Assembly: GCA_963082975.1 (NCBI GenBank)
Contig: OY720344.1
Span: 13,255,580 to 13,319,579, forward strand
Direction: 5' to 3'
Source: Labia minor
Taxonomy: Eukaryota > Arthropoda > Insecta > Dermaptera > Spongiphoridae
DNA length: 64,000 nucleotides
The notes under the pieces were generated by a model. It was not told the origin of the DNA. It made no database searches and saw nothing but the letters and a program-made list of their open reading frames with translations. This document shows positions 57,762 through 64,000 of this stretch, one piece after another (position 1 is the stretch's first letter; each line of letters starts with the position of its first letter). Both the position numbers and the translations under genes were made by a program.

Positions 57762-58069
57762 GTAAGTATTTTATTATCATATTTTCAGATTTAATTAAAA
57801 ATGATTATTGATACTTTGCAAGTATCATTTGATTCAATAAAAATTAAAATCTTTCTCAATTATTATTTTTTAATTTTTTAAAAATTATTAAGGAAAGAAA
57901 AACTACCATCTTGAAATTATAAATTAATTTTATAAATGCAATGTAAATTTTAAAAATTTTTCAAAAAATACCAACTTTTTTTTAAATAAAATGTTATTAA
58001 TTTTTTTATAAATTTAATTAAATAGAATAATTAACATAACCTATATTTATCACAATCTTTATTGAAAAT
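57762..58069. other. AT-rich intron-like sequence
   Basis: Nothing recognised. Confidence 0.4.
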
Positions 58070-58537
58070 ATAAGCTGGAGTGTCTCCACTCGACTATCTC
58101 GCAAATTTGAATTGGATAAAATAATATAATATATTATATTTAAATTAAATTTAATTAATTATAAATTAAAATTAATAAATAATATTTATTAAATCAGCGC
58201 ATGTTTGGCTCTTTGTTCATGGCACCACGTCACGTGTTTGCGCGTGATTTGCAGTGTTAAAAAATTAATTCTGGTACTTTCAGCGATTCAATCAAACTGA
58301 AATTCTATATATAGCAGTTTTATATAATTTTTTAACAAGTGAAAAACTATCAAACCTATATCTTTATTTTTACGATCACTTTATACAATTTAGAGGAAAA
58401 AAAATCAAAACGTTGTAGGTAATGACCAACTTCCGGTTGAGCTACATTTCTCAAAAGTTGATAGAAAACTACAAATTTTGAATAATGCTCATGTACCAAA
58501 TTTGATAATTCTAGCTCAAACCGTTTTTGCGTAATCT

Positions 58538-58575
<38 letters not shown>

Positions 58576-58880
58576 GGTACTACTTAATAAAATAAATACT
58601 TAACAAACAAAATTAAAAATAAACATAAACATAAATCGTCCGTTACATTCATCTGCAAGCATAAGAGAGGACTGCAACATAAAACAACCACCGGTCGCAA
58701 GTATCGTAACATAGAGGTCGCTTACATAGCCTTCACACAGCGCCCTCACTTAACTTAAACTTTAAAGGAAATAATTTAAATTATTTCCTACAATATATAT
58801 ATATATATATACACACACATACACAGACAATTTTCTCAATCTTAGTAAAAATGATTCAGGACCCCTTGGTGAGATAGTAA
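58070..58880 (-). mobile_element. HINE-B copy 5, with a later insertion
   Basis: On the plus strand the left end reads taagctggagtgtctcc and gactatctcgc, and the right end is ggtgagatagta. All internal landmarks are present, but the family sequence is broken at about 58545-58810 by (at)n and a foreign segment. Confidence 0.85.
58571..58793 (-). mobile_element. Possible solo LTR inside HINE-B
   Basis: On the minus strand the segment begins tgtaggaaataatttaaatt and includes agggcgctgtgtgaaggc and tgcttgcagatgaatgtaac, ending around gtagtaccctataata. The TGT start, moderate GC and length of about 225 bp resemble a long terminal repeat. The (at)n flanks prevent recognition of a target duplication. 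Confidence 0.4.
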
Positions 58881-59999
58881 TACTAATATAATTCATAATA
58901 ATTCAGGAATTTACTGAAAGATTTTCAATATTAGTTTTCTTTGTCATTTTATTTCAAATTTAAGTTAATATATTTGATAAATTATTTCTCTTAATGTCAT
59001 AAAATAATTAAATCGAAATTAAATATAAATATGTTTGAATTAACTTGTATTACAACTAGAATTTAAAATTATTTATATAAAAATATAGACTATAACAAAA
59101 GAGTACTCTCTTTAATTAAATGCTTAGTAATTTCTTTCTTTTCCTCTGTGCCCCTTGAGAACATTTTAATTTTCATTTTTAATGTCAAGTCACAATGCTG
59201 GTTTTTGTTTTCAATTTTTTTTTATTTTTTCCAACTTTTCATGTCATTTTTATTTAATGTTAGTTTCATATTTATTATTATTATTAATATTATTATTAAA
59301 CTATATTTTTTTTTATTTTCGATTTAAGAAAAATAAAAAAATTCATTAAACGAAAGATAATCAAGTTTGAATAGATTTTAATTTTTTATTTGTCTTTTTC
59401 ATTTTATTCTAAAATATTTTATTGTTACTACTGCTTTAATGAATTTTAAAGTCTAATAGAGATATTATACATTATATATCTTTGTAGGGGTATGCAGATT
59501 TTTCAGATTAATTCGCGAGTTGGTCGTTTTATCTCTAATTATTATTTCAAGATCATTATGATCCGATTAAACAGCTGTGTACACAGTGTTAATGGCTAGG
59601 AAAGAGTTGGCCTTTTGCCTTTAAATATTATCATTATATTATTATTATTTTTTTTTTATTGTTTTATAGAGAAAGGGTAGCAAGTAAAGGGTCATTTTGC
59701 TTATCACAACTTTGATTACACATTAGATGAGAATTTAATTAAAGATTTATTTACTTAACTTGACACACACACCCACACAATATTTTTATTTCTATAAAAT
59801 AATTTTATTTGTTATCTCTCTCTCTATATATATACATTATATACAATATATATATAGAACTATAGAGAATTAAATAATTTATTAATTTAAATAATATTTT
59901 GTTGAATAAATTATGTGAATTTATATCAACCATGCTTTAGAATTTCTTATTAAAATAACAAAAATAAAAATATTTAATAAAAAATAATCTTTGACTTTG
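58881..59999. other. AT-rich, with one mixed island
   Basis: A block at 59485-59640 (ttaattcgcgagttggtcg, aaacagctgtgtacacag) contains an E-box. The rest is low complexity. Confidence 0.3.
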
Positions 60000-60033
60000 C
60001 TTCGCTACCTCCCACCCTATGGCGCCTTTAAAA
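60000..60033 (-). repeat. SINE head fragment
   Basis: On the minus strand ggcgccatagggtgggaggt then agcgaagc equals the first 30 or so bases of the SINE family. Confidence 0.6.
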
Positions 60034-60430
60034 AAATAAAAAAAAAATATTTATGCTAATAATAAATAAATATATAGGTATGTATTTATTTTTTTATTTC
60101 ATCATATTTTTCCTTTCATTTATAAATAATATTTATATAATGAAAATATTTATAGATATCATTTGAAATTATTAAAAAATTTCCAGGTATTTATTTGGAA
60201 TGGAATTTTTTTCAATTCATGCAATATAAATGGTACACGAATTACTGAGAAATCATCATGCTAGAGTTTTAATTAAATTCCACCTGAAATTAAAAGAGCA
60301 CCGGGAATAATAGCAATCCTTCATCACAAAGATAACATAAATATTCGAACACTTGATTAGAATCCTCTTTTAAAGAATAAGAGAAAATAATAGAGAGATA
60401 TATTTCTCATAAATAATATTCTCATTTATT
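60034..60430. other. AT-rich non-coding
   Basis: Nothing recognised. Confidence 0.4.
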
Positions 60431-61059
60431 ACCGACCGACGATAGTAAGGGAGGTATTGTTTTCACACCAAATTTCACATGAGGAGATTTTTACATATCT
60501 CCACGAATCATGCATTTTCTTAACAGAAAAAAGTATTTTTAGCATGCTGTCTGTCTGTCCGTCCGTCCGTGCGTATAGATGTGTACAGCTTGAACGACTC
60601 AACGGATTTTGATGAAATTTGGTATATTTACTTAATGCATCAGTAGGATGAATTGATCAACTTTTGGTGCAAATCCGGAAATCGGAAGTGGTAGTATTAG
60701 CGATCGACGATAGGAAGGGAAGGGTTATTTTCACACCAAATTTCACATGAGGAACTTTTTTTATATTTCACCACGAATCATGCACTTTGTATTGGTTTTA
60801 TCCTCGAGAAAAATCATATTTATTAGTTTTTTCTTGATTTAAAATTATATGACGTCATCCAGCCATTCATGACGTCACAGCCTGGTCTTGCATAAATAAA
60901 ATAAAATTAAAAATGTTTATATTTATTATTTATGTATCCATATCTGTTTTTTATTACATTAATAGATATATTAAAATTATTTGAAATTGTTTCTGTAGCT
61001 GGAAATTAATTTATTTCAAACCGTCGGTCGGTTCGGATCTGGCCACAGGTCAACTTATT
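60431..61059 (+). mobile_element. HINE-A copy 5
   Basis: Left accgaccgacgatagtaagg, right ccgtcggtcggt, then the hairpin gatctggccacaggtc (one mismatch) and aacttatt. Two perfect tgacgtca octamers lie at 60850-60857 and 60870-60877. Closest to copy 4. Confidence 0.92.
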
Positions 61060-61360
61060 TTTATATGTTATCACAACATGCAGAGCGTCTTTCTACAAAG
61101 TTTAAATCATTAAAATTATTATTTATAATTTTTTTTTCTGACATTTTTGTTTTTTTTTTTGCTCTTATTTTGTCCAAATTATCAATCAACTTAATCTTTT
61201 TGGGTGTAAGCCGCAACACATCATGCATACCTACCTCTCTTGATACGGTGCAATATCTCTGTTTGATATTTAGAGCCATTCTTAGTTGAAAATTCTATAC
61301 TTCCTTATATAGGATCTGAAAAAATGAAATTTATTTTATTTTATTATTTTCCCATGAAGA
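61060..61360. other. Non-coding, unrecognised
   Basis: Overlapping frames of 72-74 codons on both strands (61061-61289) without a recognisable domain. Confidence 0.3.
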
Positions 61361-61680
61361 TGTTCTCGGAGCGACTAAGCAAATTCATGTTGCGCCGGGA
61401 CATATATTTAAAACCTCGCTACCCCCTCTTAGAAGCTTACGATTGGCTATAATAAGCTGGCCATCTATTGGGTCTTCGTTCAGCGCCTAGCACGCTATTG
61501 GTTGTCGAGAGTCCCCACCACTCCACTTAGATGTCGCCAGCCGGGTATAAAAAGCCGTGAAGCAGGCTAGCTTGCCAGTAGCAGTTGTGATTCAAGACGT
61601 TAAGAAGAACATATACGAAGAACGAAGAACGAAGAACCGAAGATTTCCAAGACGTTTATTTTTATCTGTGTATATATTTT
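61361..61680 (+). promoter_or_regulatory. TATA- and CCAAT-type promoter, probably LTR-derived
   Basis: The block is GC-rich compared with its surroundings. It begins tgttctcggagcgactaagc. Two attgg/CCAAT boxes (cgattggctat at 61440, gctattggttg at 61494) precede a consensus TATA box, gggtataaaaag, at 61544. About 30 bases further, ccagtagcagttgtgattca provides an initiator. A gaagaacgaagaac repeat follows. Compact layout and a TG start suggest the U3-R part of an LTR retrotransposon; a host promoter is the alternative. No coding region follows. Confidence 0.5.
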
Positions 61681-61820
61681 TTGCTAATATTTCTAAACAA
61701 AAACCATATATTTTTTGCTACACTTTTCAATAAAAACGATATATTTTTTGCTAATACTTTTCATCAAAAACGATATTATTTTTGCTACCTTTTTCTTCAA
61801 AAACGATATTTTTTAATACA
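61672..61820 (+). repeat. Tandem repeat, about four units of 33-36 bp
   Basis: Units of the form atattttttgctaatactt then tcaaaaacg. The 70-codon frame at 61681-61893, with repeated KNxIFFA-like residues, is a by-product. Confidence 0.85.
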
Positions 61821-61927
61821 TCTGCTTCACTATCGAAGCCACCAACCCTACACTTATATATACACCACTTTCATACGAGTAGTACCAACTTGATATCAGT
61901 TTTCTCATTCCAGTTTTTCTTCTAGGC

Positions 61928-62198
61928 CAGTGATTCCCAAAGTAGGCGCTGGAGCGATTCAGGGGGGCGGTGATGGGAAAGTTACTTGTATATTACTTTT
62001 CTATTCCGAGATCAATAAATAGATACATAAATTCAATGTTTCTGACTTACACCTTTATTTATGGTTTCTTGCAAATAAGTACATTTATCTTTCTATTTAA
62101 TTGTTATTAAAATTAAAAAAAGTTAATTTCCAAGGGGGCGCTGAGTAAATTATTTTCTGGAAAGGGGGTGCTTGGCCAAATAAGTTTGGGAACCACTG
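61928..62198. mobile_element. hAT MITE, CAGTGRTTCCCAAA ends
   Basis: Left cagtgattcccaaagtaggc; right end inverted is cagtggttcccaaacttatt. The flanks ttctaggc and ttcaagac agree at 6 of 8. Internal gggggcg blocks near both ends. Non-coding. Confidence 0.85.
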
Positions 62199-62845
62199 TT
62201 CAAGACATTTGTAATCCTAATTACTACATTTTTCATAAAACATCAAATATTAGCTAAAGAATATTTTACATATCAAAAATAACTCATATATTTCAATTAT
62301 TTTTTAATCTGAATTTTTTTTTGTCATGAAAGATAAAGGTGATACTGATTTTTTTGAGGTCTAAATCTAAGGTTAATATATTTTATTTAAAATATCTACT
62401 CAATTATGTGAAAATAAAAAAAAAATAATAAATTGAACATAATATGAATTCTCTCTCTCTTTTGCCAATTTAATTATACTTTTATATATTAATTCCAAAC
62501 ATGAAAATAGTTCTGATAACATTACATTTCATTTATGTTGCATTGGAAGAATTCCTTAAATAATTTTAGTTTTCCTCTGTTATAAAAACAATAAATGCAT
62601 TCTTTATTCAAAAGATAAATATTTATAAAATGACAAAACAATTTGTATATATAAAAAAAAAAAAAATTTCAATTACATAGAAATATTTTTTTCCCCCATA
62701 AACGATTTTTAATGTACAAAACAATTTTAGATTCGATGATTTCTATTAAGTAGATATATATTCATTTGTTAAATATTGTCATAGGTTATTTTTTTTATAA
62801 TATTTTAGTTACAAATATCTAAATTATAAATCGTATCTTATTTTA
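62199..62845. other. AT-rich non-coding
   Basis: Nothing recognised. Confidence 0.4.
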
Positions 62846-63185
62846 TTAGCAAAAATTGTATATATATATATATATATATATTTGAGATATTAAACCGCTC
62901 TAGGGATTTTTTTGAAATTCACACCATAGATAATATTTATAAAGAAAAATCGATCTGTATTGATTTCTCAGGAAAAATCAACTTTATTAATATTTTCTAA
63001 ATTTAAAATAGTAAATTTAAATGACGTCACAAATTACCTCATCCATATTGAAATTTGCCTCCCAACATTCTTTTTTAATTGATATAGTATTAATATTTTT
63101 TTATATTTAAAATATTTTAAAATTTTTTATTTAATTTCGAAATAAAATTAAAAATATTTATTTTAATTATTTAATAATCAAATTA
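62846..63185 (-). mobile_element. Helentron-like element D, diverged internal fragment
   Basis: On the plus strand, after an (at)n run, aaccgctctagggattttt, gaaattcacaccatag, atgacgtcac, and one A/T minisatellite unit (atttaatttcgaaataaaat) appear in the same order as 47515-47830. There is only one minisatellite unit, no ends and no endonuclease region. Confidence 0.75.
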
Positions 63186-64000
63186 CGAAATATATATTAT
63201 GTTATATCCACAGGTCCACAGGCCATACTTTTCAATCTTTCGGTGCATTAATTTAACGTTTAACGACTTTAAGATTATTTTTTTTTTTTAATTTATGTTT
63301 TTTTTTTAAATTATTTGAAATTGTTTCATATAATTTGTCGTTCATTTATTTTTAATAATAATCTTAAATATTCATAGTACAAAAGGAATATTTTAGTACC
63401 GAGCGGCAACTCGGTGAACCAGGTACTACTATATAATATAGGATTAAATATTTTATTTTATCAAGTAAATTTGAATATATTTTTCGTCTTGAAATAAAAA
63501 ATCAAGATATTTTAATTAATATGTGCCATTTTAGTAAACAAATTTTTGATAGGTCATTTTTAGAAAACCCATTTAAAAATTGTAATAAATAATTAAAAAA
63601 TTGTAAAATTTTTAAAGTTTATAATAATAAATTGTTCAAATATTAAAAAGAGAGTATGAATGAGATTTTTATAATTTTTTATTAATTAATAATTGACATT
63701 TAAATATTTTTAAATAGAATAAGCTTCTTCCTTTTCGATTATATATAAATAATATTTTTTTCTCTTTAACAAACAAAAGAAAGAGTTTTCTTTAATAATC
63801 AATTTTGATAGGATATCTCACCACTTTCTTTCTTTTCATTCAATCTATCTTTAACTGATTATAAATATATTCAACAGGTAAAATCATTTTATAAATAGTT
63901 ATTCAGAATTGAGCTCTTAAATGAAATTACTTATTAAATTAAATCAATAATTTTGGGACATTTACAATCTCTTCTAGTTGAAAATTTACATACATTAATA
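63186..64000. other. AT-rich non-coding with one small stem-loop
   Basis: At about 63398-63415 accgagcggcaactcggt forms a 6-bp stem, followed by gaaccaggtact. The stem-loop resembles those at transposon 3' ends but no element could be delimited. An acceptor-like caacag/gtaaaa occurs at 63879 but lacks a pyrimidine tract next to it. Confidence 0.35.

Noticed and set aside
63860-63890. Second ratchet site at caacag/gtaaaa
   Set aside because: No pyrimidine tract directly upstream, and the donor half is weak.
1-64000. CRISPR arrays, operons, ribosome-binding sites
   Set aside because: Not applicable: eukaryotic signals throughout, and the tandem repeats seen are minisatellites without spacers.

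Overview
This window is AT-rich, intron- or intergene-like DNA from an animal nuclear genome, most likely an arthropod. I base that on the density of eukaryotic DNA transposons (hAT, mariner, piggyBac-, Harbinger- and Helitron-type), a tRNA-derived SINE, non-LTR retrotransposon 3' ends, a Helentron-type endonuclease fragment and spliceosomal signals. The order cannot be fixed from sequence alone. No complete protein-coding host gene is visible. Almost every open frame over 60 codons is chance or lies inside a mobile element.

Layout. 0-10 kb: a long-TIR hAT-like element, a small hAT MITE, LINE scraps, two HINE-B copies, a 1.36 kb hAT and a HINE-A copy. 10.7 kb: an isolated GC-rich block with an initiator, a candidate promoter. 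14-26 kb: a mariner nested in a short repeat, a LINE RT tail, HINE-A/B copies, hAT MITEs, an almost complete 315 bp palindrome and SINEs. 26-31 kb: nested hAT MITEs, four SINE pieces and a short canonical Helitron. 32.0-34.4 kb and 46.7-49.0 kb: two nearly identical 2.35 kb Helentron-like elements in opposite orientation, each with the same broken endonuclease domain. Between them lie a Helitron/LINE/hAT composite, an internally deleted hAT with an open dimerisation exon, a candidate first exon (ATG TCT G followed by a strong donor at 37459), a Harbinger-like element with a nested HINE, and a piggyBac-like element with another nested HINE. 49-64 kb: SINEs, a dead mariner, a fold-back element, a textbook recursive-splicing site at 57714/57715, HINE-B and HINE-A copies, an LTR-like TATA promoter, a hAT MITE and a third Helentron-like fragment.

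How it fits together. The most economical reading is a long first intron on the + strand. It starts at 37459 and runs off the right edge, with a ratchet point about 20 kb in. It has been colonised by rolling-circle and cut-and-paste elements. Three short repeat families (A, B, E) share one architecture: subterminal inverted repeats, with a small hairpin outside only one of them, just before the terminus. This matches published descriptions of non-autonomous Helentrons (HINEs). One family-B insertion has a paralogous empty site in the window, and it shows no clear target-site duplication.
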